From assembly GCA_002305685.1 (NCBI GenBank), contig DBQB01000001.1, forward strand, positions 1-49,258: a DNA stretch of 49,258 nucleotides, written 5' to 3'. Shown here piece by piece: positions 33,284 through 41,312 of the stretch (the first letter of the stretch is position 1; every line of letters begins with the position of its first letter). A program made the translations under genes and the position numbers. Under the pieces are notes generated by a model. The model was not told the DNA's origin and did no database searches. It worked only from the letters and a program-made list of their open reading frames with translations. The DNA comes from Ruminococcaceae bacterium UBA1405 (GTDB lineage Bacteria > Bacillota > Clostridia > Oscillospirales > Ruminococcaceae).

Positions 33284-33814
33284 ATGAATATTTGGCATAA
33301 CATCAATCCCAAAAGGATCACCCCTCAGGATTTTGTCGCGGTCATCGAGATCGAACAGGGAAGCAAAAAGAAATATGAGCTGGACAAGGAGACAGGTCTT
33401 TTGATTTTGGACCGAATCCTTTATACCTCCACCCATTATCCGGCCAACTATGGCCTGATCCCCCGCACCTACGGGGACGATCTGGATCCGCTGGATGTGC
33501 TGGTGCTGTGTTCGGAGCCCATTGAACCCTTGACGCTGGTGCGCTGCTATCCCATTGGCGTCATCCATATGATGGACAGCGGCCGTGCCGACGATAAGAT
33601 TATTGCAATCCCCTTCAACGATCCCAACTACAACTGTTATCGCGACGTGTCCCAGCTGCCCAAGCATATCTTTGATGAGATGATCCACTTTTTCCAGGTT
33701 TATAAAGCCCTGGAGCACAAGGAAACCGCGGTGGATGAAATCCAGTGCGCTTCGGTGGCGGTGGAGGTCATCCAGAAAGCCATCGATTCCTATATTGATA
33801 CCTTCTGCAAATAA
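33284..33814 (+). CDS. ppa: Inorganic pyrophosphatase (family I)
   Basis: A 176-residue soluble family I pyrophosphatase that removes pyrophosphate from biosynthetic reactions. The family signature GDDLDPLDVLVL supplies metal-binding aspartates, and NYGLIPRTY with KKKYELDKETG are the other active-site stretches. GGAAGACAG lies before ATG 33284. The gene sits 53 bases after the P-type-like gene and ends at a strong bidirectional terminator. Confidence 0.95.
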   Translation: MNIWHNINPKRITPQDFVAVIEIEQGSKKKYELDKETGLLILDRILYTSTHYPANYGLIPRTYGDDLDPLDVLVLCSEPIEPLTLVRCYPIGVIHMMDSGRADDKIIAIPFNDPNYNCYRDVSQLPKHIFDEMIHFFQVYKALEHKETAVDEIQCASVAVEVIQKAIDSYIDTFCK

Positions 33815-33833
33815 AGCTGCAAACCCAAACGGG

Positions 33834-33882
33834 CCAAAAAGCCGCCCCACCACGAATGTATCGTGGTGGGGCGGCTTTTTGG
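33834..33882. terminator. Long bidirectional terminator
   Basis: Perfect 22-base arms (33834-33855 / 33861-33882) with a five-base loop. The stem base is A5/T5, so it stops transcription both from ppa (+) and from the six-gene - strand operon ending at 33921. Confidence 0.95.
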
Positions 33883-33920
33883 GCTTCTATGGAAGGGATT
33901 GCGGGATTGCTGGATTGCGA

Positions 33921-35051
33921 TCAAAATCCCATCTGCCGGCGGCGCAGCTGATCCGCCAGCTGCTGCATCTTTCCCAGATTTTCCCGGAAAAAGGCCTGAT
34001 AGGAGGAACAGAAATAGTTCATCGGGTACCGGTACCCCTCCTGCGGCAGCCGCATCCGGCGGCATCCGCCGCGGCAGATGAAAAAGTAGGGGCACTGCTC
34101 ACACTGTTCATTGAACTGAGCGGAATCCTCAATAAAGCGCAGCTCCCGGCGCTTTTGTTCCAGCTGCTCAAAGCTGTCGGTGTTGAGATTGCCCAGCCGG
34201 TACGGGTCCAGCACATAGAAATCACAGGGATATACCGATCCGTCGGCCTCCACCACATTCTGCACCCCGCAAACCCCGCTCATGCCGCAGCACTCAGGGG
34301 GATATCCCATCAGCATACTGATGTAGTTGTCGAAGGTGCGTATGGAGATTCCCTGTCCGGCAATCACATCCCGGTACCACAGACGAAACAGATGGTTTAA
34401 AAATTCCCCGAACATTTGGGGGGTGAGGGAATAGTCATGGCCGCCGATCTCCTCCCCCAATGGGTCCAGGCAGGGGATAAACTGGATGTAGCGAAACCCC
34501 TGTTTCTTGAAATGGCTGTAGACCGATTCCACCCGCTTTGCGGTGACCGAGTTGACCACCGTGAGGATGTTGTATTCCACGCCGAACTTTTCAAACAGCC
34601 GGGCAGTTTTCATCACCCGATTGTAGGTGCCCTGCCCCTGAGCGTCCACCCGGAACAGATCGTGGGTATCCTTTCCCCCGTCCAGGGAAAGGCCCACCAG
34701 AAAATGATTTTCCGCAAAAAACTTTGCCCACCCTTCATCCACCACCATACCGTTGGTCTGGATGGCGTTGTGGATGGTGATGCCCCGGGTGTTGTACTTT
34801 TTCTGCATCTGAATGGATTGACGAAAAAATTCCAGCCCGGCCAGTGTGGGCTCTCCGCCCTGGTAGGCAAAGGTGGCCTCCCGTCTGGCAGTGGACAGGG
34901 TTTTGCAAATGATGTTTTCCAGCGTTTCCATTGTCATGACGCCGTAGGACGGCAGTTCCCGCTTTTGGGTGATATCGCAGTAGAAGCAGTACCGGCAGCG
35001 GATGTTGCACAGCCCGGAAGCGGGCTTTATCAGCAGATGGATGGACTGCAT
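33921..35051 (-). CDS. Radical SAM/SPASM protein, anaerobic sulfatase-maturase family
   Basis: A 376-residue protein with the radical SAM cluster CNIRCRYC (Cys15, 19, 22), a SAM GGEPTLAG motif near residue 70, and a C-terminal SPASM domain binding two auxiliary clusters (CCGMSGVCGVQN, DGSVYPCDFYV and CEQCPYFFICRGGCRR). These features match anaerobic sulfatase-maturating enzymes, which convert a Cys or Ser of sulfatases to formylglycine. No sulfatase is in the window, and peptide-modifying relatives look alike. AAAGGAGG precedes ATG 35051. It is the last gene of the birA operon, 34 bases after DUF1667. Confidence 0.87.
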   Translation of the reverse strand: MQSIHLLIKPASGLCNIRCRYCFYCDITQKRELPSYGVMTMETLENIICKTLSTARREATFAYQGGEPTLAGLEFFRQSIQMQKKYNTRGITIHNAIQTNGMVVDEGWAKFFAENHFLVGLSLDGGKDTHDLFRVDAQGQGTYNRVMKTARLFEKFGVEYNILTVVNSVTAKRVESVYSHFKKQGFRYIQFIPCLDPLGEEIGGHDYSLTPQMFGEFLNHLFRLWYRDVIAGQGISIRTFDNYISMLMGYPPECCGMSGVCGVQNVVEADGSVYPCDFYVLDPYRLGNLNTDSFEQLEQKRRELRFIEDSAQFNEQCEQCPYFFICRGGCRRMRLPQEGYRYPMNYFCSSYQAFFRENLGKMQQLADQLRRRQMGF

Positions 35052-35085
35052 GGGTTTACCTCCTTTTGGGATATGAAAAGCGTTC

Positions 35086-35448
35086 CTAGGCTTTTTCGCA
35101 TCCTCTGGTGACAATCACGTCGCTGTCGTATCCCAGCAGCCCCCGCAGGATGACGGTCCCCGCCTCAACGGGAGCGGTCAGGGTCAGCTGCTGGATCTGT
35201 TGCAGCGCAGGGAAGATGGCTTCCTTGGGGATGGGGGCGGTGAGGCGGACGCTGGCCAGGGGCAGCACGCCGCCCTGCACCCGCACCGAGGTGGCGATGT
35301 TGCGTTTGGGGGCGGTCAGTTCCTGGGAAACATACGCCGCTCCTCTGGGACAGAGGGCCCCGGAAATCTCCCCCACACGGCTTCCATCCCACTGGGCAGT
35401 TATCTGACAGCCGTTGGGGCATACAATACAGGTAAATTCCTTTGTCAT
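35086..35448 (-). CDS. DUF1667-domain protein
   Basis: A 120-residue protein of DUF1667. It starts with FTCIVCPNGCQITAQWDG and has a second cysteine patch GALCPRGAAYVSQE, suggesting bound metal or an iron-sulfur centre. It always accompanies a glycerol-3-phosphate-dehydrogenase-like flavoprotein and a second FAD oxidoreductase, as here, with ATGA overlap to the gene before it. It is thought to be the small subunit of that flavoprotein complex; its exact role is not settled. Confidence 0.9.
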   Translation of the reverse strand: MTKEFTCIVCPNGCQITAQWDGSRVGEISGALCPRGAAYVSQELTAPKRNIATSVRVQGGVLPLASVRLTAPIPKEAIFPALQQIQQLTLTAPVEAGTVILRGLLGYDSDVIVTRGCEKA

Positions 35449-36686
35449 TCTACCGACACCTCCAAAGCTTGTTCCGGGGCGATCTGCTGGGCCTTCACCG
35501 TCAGTTCCAGCATCTGCGCAGGGGCAATCTTCCGAAGCGGTTTGCGGCAGAGGGCGCGGCCCTGCTGGCGCACCACAATGGCAGCGTTTTCAAAGGGACG
35601 ATTGACCCGAAGGGACAGCGATACATCCCGCTGCCCGCTGATATGCTGGGGGATTACGTGCCCAATGCCGTCGCCTGGGATGACCGGGATGGGACAGCAG
35701 GGCAGCTGATGCTCCCTCAGATAGACAGCGACAGAGGCTGCCAGCCGCTCTGCTTCCAGCGAGACGAAGTCCACCAGGTCATGGACGTGCAGCACATTTC
35801 CGGCGGCAAAGATTCCCGGCACGCTGGTCTGATAATTCTCGTCCACATCGGCGCCTTTGGTGCGGCTGTCCAGCACCGCGCCGGCGTCGATGGTCAGCTC
35901 GTTCTCCGGGATCAGTCCCACCGAGAGCACCAGGGTATCGCAGGGATAGAAGGTTTCGGTCCCGGGGATGGGCTGCATCTTGTCGTCCACCTGGGAGATG
36001 GTCACACCGGTCAACCGGGATTTTCCGTGAATCTGGGTGACGGTATGGCTCAGATGCAGCGGGATGTCAAAATCCAGCAGACACTGCTGAATGTTGCGGG
36101 GCAGTCCGCTGGGATAGGGCTGTACCTCAAAGACGCCCAGCACATGGGCTCCTTCCAGGGTCAGACGCCGGGCCATAATCATTCCGATGTCCCCGGAACC
36201 CAGAATGACTACCTCTTTGCCCGGCATCCGGTTATAAAGATTGATGTATGCCTGCACCACGCCGGCGGTAAATACCCCGGCAGGGCGATCCCCCGGGATG
36301 GCCAGCGCCCCTCTGGTGCGCTCCCGGCATCCCATGGTCAAAATCACTGCGCCGGCCTTCCACTGCATCAGCCCGTCCCGGGTGGCAGCGGTGACCGTTT
36401 TGTCGGCGGAAACCTCCAGCACCGAGGCTTTAAGCAGATAGGGGATACGGCGTTTCTCCACCGCATCGATAAACCGCTGGGCATATTCGGGGCCGCTGAG
36501 GGTTTGGGAGAAGCGGGTCAAACCAAATCCGTCGTGGATACATTGGCGCAGGATACCACCCAGCTGGGCTTCCCGCTCCAAAATGATGATGTTCTCAATC
36601 CCGTGGTCAAAAAGTGCCACAGCGGCAGCCAGTCCGGCCGGGCCGCCGCCCACAATCACCGCATCAATCTGTTTTGGCTGTTTCAT
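35445..36686 (-). CDS. FAD-dependent NAD(P)H oxidoreductase
   Basis: A 413-residue protein with an FAD-binding Rossmann fold at the start (DAVIVGGGPAGLAAAVALF), a second nucleotide fold (KEVVILGSGDIGMIMARR near residue 165) for NAD(P)H and a late FAD motif (VPGIFAAGNVLHVHDLVD). The CRERTRG segment is typical of this subgroup. Its start overlaps the stop of the GlpA-like gene and its stop overlaps the DUF1667 start, both by ATGA, so three subunits are made together. It probably hands electrons between NAD(P) and the GlpA-like partner. Confidence 0.9.
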   Translation of the reverse strand: MKQPKQIDAVIVGGGPAGLAAAVALFDHGIENIIILEREAQLGGILRQCIHDGFGLTRFSQTLSGPEYAQRFIDAVEKRRIPYLLKASVLEVSADKTVTAATRDGLMQWKAGAVILTMGCRERTRGALAIPGDRPAGVFTAGVVQAYINLYNRMPGKEVVILGSGDIGMIMARRLTLEGAHVLGVFEVQPYPSGLPRNIQQCLLDFDIPLHLSHTVTQIHGKSRLTGVTISQVDDKMQPIPGTETFYPCDTLVLSVGLIPENELTIDAGAVLDSRTKGADVDENYQTSVPGIFAAGNVLHVHDLVDFVSLEAERLAASVAVYLREHQLPCCPIPVIPGDGIGHVIPQHISGQRDVSLSLRVNRPFENAAIVVRQQGRALCRKPLRKIAPAQMLELTVKAQQIAPEQALEVSVE

Positions 36687-38149
36687 CCTTCCGCCTCCTC
36701 ACGCACCTTGCCTGCAAACAGCTGAGAGCCCTGACGGGCGTACAGAATCTCGGTTTCTTTCAGCCCCAGCTCCTGTTCCAGTAGTTGGGCAATTCGCATC
36801 TGACAGTATCCGCCCTGGCAGCGTCCCATCATGCTGCGGGTGCGGTATTTGATGCCCACCATCGTATGTACGCCCAGGGGATTGTGGATGGCCTGAAGGA
36901 TTTCGGCCTTGGAGACCTGTTCGCAGCGGCAGATCAGCTCGCCGTAATCGGGATTCTGGGCGATGAGGGCGGCCTTTTCCTCGTCGGATTTGCCCCGCAG
37001 CCGCACAATGCCTTTGCGCAGAGGGGAGAAGCGGGGATTTTCGATGAGCTTTTCCCGCTGCGCCATCAGCGAGATCGCATATCTGGCGATGGGTACCGCC
37101 GCCGTAAGGCCCGGGGACTCGATTCCCACCAGATTGATGGCGTTGGGGGCGATATCGTCCCGGATCTCAATCTTAAAGTCCTGGATCACCCCGTTTTCGT
37201 CCACCCATTTGGGGAGGATGCCGGAATAGTTGCGGATATAATCCGCCTTTCGGATGTGGGGCCACAGCTGGGAAGCGCTCTCGGCCAGAAAATCCATATT
37301 GCGCTGGGGTACGCCATAGTCGGTAAAGTCGGTCACCGTCTCGGCGTTGGGGCCTACGGTGACGTTGCCGTCGATGGTGCTGGTGACATGGATGCCCATA
37401 TAGGTGTTGCTGGGTACCGGGTATACCGGCATTGGCAGCAGTTTTCCGGTGCGCTCGTCCAGCACCAGATAGTCCCCCTTGGAGCCGATCACCCGATATC
37501 CGGTGATGCCCAGCAGATCGGAGATCTCCTTGCAGCCCAGCCCGGCGGCGTTGACCACCCAGCGGCTGTAAAAATCTCCCTTTTCGGTGGAAACCCGGTA
37601 TCTCCCATCGGCGCGGCAGATGCCGGTTACCTTGTGGTCAAAAAAGTAATCCACCCCGTTGGCGTGGGCGTTCTCCGCCAGGGCAATGGTGAACCCGAAA
37701 GGATCCATAATGCCGCTGTTTTTTGAGTACATGGCAAACTTCCCCACCACAGCGGGCACCAGCTGGTGCAGCTGCTGCTCATCGATAAGTTCCAGCCCGG
37801 TGGCGCCGTTTTCCTCTCCCTGCTGGATGGTCTTTTTCAAGGTTTCCAGATCCTGAGGGGTGTTGCCCACCAAAACCTTGCCGCAGCGGCGGAAAGCAAA
37901 ATCCAGTTCGCTGGAAAGCTGATCCATCATCCGGTTGCCTTCCACACAAAGGCGGGCTTTGAGGGTGCCGGGATCGTAGGCAAATCCTCCGTGTACCACG
38001 GCGGAATTGCGCCCGCTGGTCTCGTAACATACGTCCAGATTCTTTTCCAGCACGCCAATTTTTAGCTGGTATCGGGACATTTCCCTGGCGATGGCGCTGC
38101 CGATGACGCCTCCGCCGACAATCAGTACATCATATGCTTCTTCCATCAT
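36683..38149 (-). CDS. GlpA-type FAD dehydrogenase with BFD [2Fe-2S] domain
   Basis: A 488-residue protein with a DAO/GlpA FAD domain (about 1-375: DVLIVGGGVIGSAIARE, SGRNSAVVHGGF) and a C-terminal BFD-like [2Fe-2S] domain (about 410-475: ICRCEQVSKAEI and RSMMGRCQGGYC supply four Cys). It oxidises glycerol-3-phosphate or a hydroxyacid such as 2-hydroxyglutarate and passes electrons to the neighbour flavoprotein. GGAGGGG is immediately upstream; the second ATG at 38146 has better spacing than 38149. Substrate cannot be decided by eye. No glpF or glpK is in the window. Confidence 0.88.
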   Translation of the reverse strand: MMEEAYDVLIVGGGVIGSAIAREMSRYQLKIGVLEKNLDVCYETSGRNSAVVHGGFAYDPGTLKARLCVEGNRMMDQLSSELDFAFRRCGKVLVGNTPQDLETLKKTIQQGEENGATGLELIDEQQLHQLVPAVVGKFAMYSKNSGIMDPFGFTIALAENAHANGVDYFFDHKVTGICRADGRYRVSTEKGDFYSRWVVNAAGLGCKEISDLLGITGYRVIGSKGDYLVLDERTGKLLPMPVYPVPSNTYMGIHVTSTIDGNVTVGPNAETVTDFTDYGVPQRNMDFLAESASQLWPHIRKADYIRNYSGILPKWVDENGVIQDFKIEIRDDIAPNAINLVGIESPGLTAAVPIARYAISLMAQREKLIENPRFSPLRKGIVRLRGKSDEEKAALIAQNPDYGELICRCEQVSKAEILQAIHNPLGVHTMVGIKYRTRSMMGRCQGGYCQMRIAQLLEQELGLKETEILYARQGSQLFAGKVREEAEG

Positions 38150-38179
38150 TTCCCCTCCGCTTCCAGTATGGCGTTGTTG

Positions 38180-38617
38180 CTATGCTTTTTCATCTGTTCT
38201 GAGGACCTCTCCCATGCGCTGTACCGCCAAAGAGATCTGCTCCCCGATGGCCAGCGGCTGTAACCCGATAACAAAATGGTTGCACCGGTTGATGGGAAGG
38301 AGGATTTTGGGAGCGGGGCACTGTCCCACCGCCACCGCCATGGCCGGTGTGACCTCCCCCAGCAGCGAGTCGGCGGCGATGATGCCCAAAGGTCCCACCA
38401 CCACATCCGCGTCCCGGCAGGCAACCACCACCGGATTTTCCCCGGTGGCGCCGTAATCCGCCCCGGCCTTGAGCATGGCGGCGGTGGCGGTGCTGTTGGT
38501 GCCGATGGCGTATATCTCATAGGGCTGGGGGAAAGCGGAAGCTTTCCACTGTTCGATGAGCAGTCTGCCAATTTTGCCGCCCTGGCCGTCGATGATCACA
38601 ATTTTCTTTTCTTTCAT
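38180..38617 (-). CDS. DUF3842-family protein
   Basis: A 145-residue protein of DUF3842. It opens KIVIIDGQGGKIG, a dinucleotide-fold-like glycine loop, and continues TNSTATAAMLKAGAD and DVVVGPLGIIAADSLLGEVTP. The family is restricted to Clostridia and uncharacterised; the fold suggests nucleotide binding. The start MKEKKIVI at 38617 fits family length better than the in-frame ATG at 38638. It lies between birA and the GlpA-like gene, 30 bases upstream of the latter. Confidence 0.85.
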   Translation of the reverse strand: MKEKKIVIIDGQGGKIGRLLIEQWKASAFPQPYEIYAIGTNSTATAAMLKAGADYGATGENPVVVACRDADVVVGPLGIIAADSLLGEVTPAMAVAVGQCPAPKILLPINRCNHFVIGLQPLAIGEQISLAVQRMGEVLRTDEKA

Positions 38618-38641
38618 CCTGTTTCGTCCTTTTTCCATGGT

Positions 38642-39436
38642 TTAGAGATATCCGTACAGTCCCCGCACCGACGCTTCACCGGAGCGGATTACCTGCACTT
38701 TGTGGTCGATGGAGCAGAGCAGCTCCCCTTGGGGGTTGATGTCCAGCACCACCCCTTCCTTCTCCTGCTGATCCCAGATCACCCGAACCGTTTTTCCCAA
38801 GGTGACGCAGCCTTGCCGGTACTCAGGGAGCAGGGCGGAAAAGCCGCCTGTTCGATAATCGGTATATACCTGCTCAAATCCTTCCAGGATGGCTGCACAG
38901 ATTTCCTCAGGGGTGTAACGTTTTCCCGTCGCCATCTGCAAGGAGATGGCATGGGGGAGCTGCAGGCGGGCAAAATCCTTCCCACTCTGGGAGAGGTTTA
39001 CCCCGATGCCGCAGATGGCGCACAAGGCGTCTCCCTGTCCCTGGTGAGCGGTAATCCGGCTTTCGCAAAGGATTCCGCAGAGTTTTTTGCCCTGGCAGAT
39101 CATATCGTTGGGCCATTTGATGCCGATATCCTGTCCGGTATACGCGCCTATCCCGCGGCGCACCGCCAGGGCGCACAGCAGCGGCAGAATCCCCATATCG
39201 GCAACGGCTGCATCCCTGAGCAAAATGGATACGGCCAAACTGGCGCCGGGATGCTGTAACTGGCTGTCGCCGCTCCACTGATGGCCGCGGCGGCCTTTGC
39301 CGGAGGTCTGACGGTCGGTGAATACGGCAGTGCCGTGGGGGAGCGTCAGGCATCGGTCCTTCAAATAGGTGTTGGTGGAATCCACCTCATCCAGCCAGAT
39401 CAGGGTTTTTCCGATTTCTTTTGTGTTCAGATTCAT
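38642..39436 (-). CDS. birA: Biotin-[acetyl-CoA carboxylase] ligase
   Basis: A 264-residue protein with a catalytic biotin-ligase domain (DSTNTYLKD at the start, SGKGRRGHQW as biotinyl-AMP loop, IKWPNDM) and a C-terminal SH3-like domain (from about 215, GKTVRVIWDQQEKEGVVLDI). The N-terminal helix-turn-helix of bifunctional BirA is absent, so it is an enzyme only, not a repressor. AAAGGA lies before ATG 39436; an in-frame ATG at 39472 has no ribosome site. First gene of the - strand operon. Confidence 0.93.
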   Translation of the reverse strand: MNLNTKEIGKTLIWLDEVDSTNTYLKDRCLTLPHGTAVFTDRQTSGKGRRGHQWSGDSQLQHPGASLAVSILLRDAAVADMGILPLLCALAVRRGIGAYTGQDIGIKWPNDMICQGKKLCGILCESRITAHQGQGDALCAICGIGVNLSQSGKDFARLQLPHAISLQMATGKRYTPEEICAAILEGFEQVYTDYRTGGFSALLPEYRQGCVTLGKTVRVIWDQQEKEGVVLDINPQGELLCSIDHKVQVIRSGEASVRGLYGYL

Positions 39437-39523
39437 ATCGTTATTTCCTTTTGTATCGTTGTAAGGGGGCACCGTATACAGATGCCCGTTTGATCTTTTT
39501 GGCGGAGTTGGAAAAAGATATTT

Positions 39524-39997
39524 TTACAGCTGGCATAACTGGAATTCTATCTTTTTCCCCACGCTGAGCAGCCCATAGCTTCCCGACATCCCAAGGCTTC
39601 CCGGATTGATGCGCCAAAGCCCGTTTGGTTCCTGCTGGGCAATCGGGCGATGGGTGTGTCCATAGAGCACCGCCGCTGCTCCCGCCGCCGCGGCGGCGGT
39701 CATCAGGTATTCCACCCCTACCTTTACCTGGTAGAAATGCCCATGGGTGAGCATCAGCTTTTTGCCCTGGCAAAAATATATCTTGGTATGGGGATCGGGA
39801 TACCCGTAGTCACAGTTTCCCGGCACGCCCATCATGGGTATGGCGGGGTATAGAGACTGGATATCCTCAAATTCCCGCATACCGTCCCCCAAAAAGAGCA
39901 GCGTATCCAGCCGGGGATGGCGTTCCATTACCTGCTGCAGGGCGTTAAAATTGCCGTGGGTATCGGATACCACCGCAAGAATTTTCTGGGAATACAA
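39524..39997 (-). CDS. YfcE-family metallophosphoesterase
   Basis: A 157-residue phosphodiesterase of the YfcE/MJ0936 type. Metal ligands are visible: SDTHGN, FLGDGMREFED, PGNCDYG, LTHGHFY and LYGHTHRP. It hydrolyses phosphodiesters with Mn or similar metal; natural substrate unknown. No ATG fits; TTG 39997 is placed just after AAAGGGGTGG, and GTG 40006 within that stretch is the alternative. Followed by birA after 87 bases. Confidence 0.85.
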   Translation of the reverse strand: MYSQKILAVVSDTHGNFNALQQVMERHPRLDTLLFLGDGMREFEDIQSLYPAIPMMGVPGNCDYGYPDPHTKIYFCQGKKLMLTHGHFYQVKVGVEYLMTAAAAAGAAAVLYGHTHRPIAQQEPNGLWRINPGSLGMSGSYGLLSVGKKIEFQLCQL

Positions 39998-40250
39998 TAT
40001 TTCCACCCCTTTTTCAGAGAGAAATGATCCGATTGCTTTGCGGTTGCGAAAACCGCAAAACCACCATCGTGACAAAGATAGGCGGCACCGGATGACAAAG
40101 TTTTTGGTATAACACTATGATACCTGTATCCGGACAGGATAACAAGCAATCAAAACCGACAAAAATAGATGGGCTCCCTTGGTACAGGCATAGGGTCAAC
40201 CGTCATGGCATATATTGAAACTGTATCTTGATGTAAAGGAGGTGTTTGCC

Positions 40251-40487
40251 GTGAACCGTCGAGAGATCCCCCAGGAGAAACTTGGCGAGCTGTTGCGGAT
40301 GGCTGGGAGCAATCCACAGGTAAAGAAAAATCTGCAACAGGGAAATCTGGAAGGCGTACTCAAAAGCCTTCCTGCCCAGGATGCGCAAACCGTCCGCAAT
40401 ATTTTATCCGATCCCAAACAGCTGCAAAGCCTTTTGGCTTCCCCTCAGGTGCAGCAGCTCATCAAACAGCTAAAGAACGGAAAATAA
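40251..40487 (+). CDS. Small helical protein, module gene 1
   Basis: A 78-residue, all-helical, Gln/Leu-rich protein that I do not recognise: short repeats of the type PQVKKNLQQGNLEGVLKSL and PKQLQSLLASPQVQQLIKQL. GTG 40251 is preceded by AAAGGAGG. It starts a three-gene + strand group that ends at the terminator 41338-41374. Similar triplets occur in other Oscillospirales as hypothetical proteins. Function unknown. Confidence 0.75.
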   Translation: MNRREIPQEKLGELLRMAGSNPQVKKNLQQGNLEGVLKSLPAQDAQTVRNILSDPKQLQSLLASPQVQQLIKQLKNGK

Positions 40488-40517
40488 ATTTGGAATAAAC
40501 CGGAAGGAGGATGCCCA

Positions 40518-40904
40518 GTGGCACAGGGTGATGATCTCAGCGCAAAGCTGGGGGAAATTCTCAGTTCCCCGGAGCAGATGCAGCAGATTCAAAATCTGGC
40601 GGCCATGCTGGGGCTCAGTCCGGATACCGCAGCACAGGGACAGAATCACGTATCTGCACCGCCGTCCTCCGGAGATAAGGAGGACGGCGGATTGGACCCG
40701 GCCATGATCGCCGCAATCACATCCGCTTTTTCCAAAATGGGCAGTCTTTCCCGTGAGGATAACGGGGTAGCGCTGCTGTTGGCTCTCAAGCCTTTGTTGG
40801 GAGAACAGCGACAAAAACGGGTGGACGAGGCCACCAAAATGCTGAAACTGGCGCGGATGCTCCCGTTGCTACAGGATGCGGGGATATTCCGCCTGGATTT
40901 TTAA
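40518..40904 (+). CDS. Small helical protein, module gene 2
   Basis: A 128-residue protein with an N-terminal helix set similar to gene 1 (LGEILSSPEQMQQIQNLAAM), a polar linker (about 42-62) and a conserved-looking C-terminus VALLLALKPLLGEQRQKRVD then KMLKLARMLPLL. GTG 40518 follows AAGGAGG by seven bases, 30 bases after gene 1. No function known to me. The shared PEQMQQIQNLAAMLG/PKQLQSLLASP element suggests that genes 1 and 2 are related. Confidence 0.78.
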   Translation: MAQGDDLSAKLGEILSSPEQMQQIQNLAAMLGLSPDTAAQGQNHVSAPPSSGDKEDGGLDPAMIAAITSAFSKMGSLSREDNGVALLLALKPLLGEQRQKRVDEATKMLKLARMLPLLQDAGIFRLDF

Positions 40905-40925
40905 CAGGGCAAAGGGGGAATCATC

Positions 40926-41312
40926 ATGCCGCCTCAGGAGCGTTGGCACAGCCCGGCATCCCTTTCGGATCAGGAGCTCATACGGATGCAGCAGCAGGCG
41001 CAGCAGCGGGTCAGGCAGATGCAGCGGCAGGCCAGCGAAGCGATGCGAAACGGGATCCCCCAACAGGTCACAATTTCGCCCAGCCGCCCGTCCTCTGAGA
41101 TACCACGCCAACGCCATTCCGCCGCTGATACACCTTCCCTTACGCCTCACCCCGCCCCGGTACAAACGCTGCAAGGGCAATCCATCACCGCTTCGCTTAG
41201 CAAACTGTTGCAGGACGAGGACCGGCTGCTGATTTTGCTGTTGCTTGTGCTGCTGGGATCGGAGAAAAGCGATCCGGCGCTGTTGTTGGCGCTGGCTTAT
41301 CTGTTGTTATGA
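40926..41312 (+). CDS. Small protein with hydrophobic C-terminus, module gene 3
   Basis: A 128-residue protein: a charged Gln/Arg helix (about 13-45, QQQAQQRVRQMQRQASEAM), a Ser/Pro-rich linker (45-80) and a hydrophobic tail in which Leu-rich stretches flank the polar hinge GSEKSDP (LLILLLLVLLGSEKSDPALL). The tail probably inserts in the membrane as a hairpin. GGGGGAA lies before ATG 40926, 21 bases after gene 2. The MFS reading frame on the other strand runs into its 3' end, but only because of a frameshift there. Confidence 0.72.
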   Translation: MPPQERWHSPASLSDQELIRMQQQAQQRVRQMQRQASEAMRNGIPQQVTISPSRPSSEIPRQRHSAADTPSLTPHPAPVQTLQGQSITASLSKLLQDEDRLLILLLLVLLGSEKSDPALLLALAYLLL

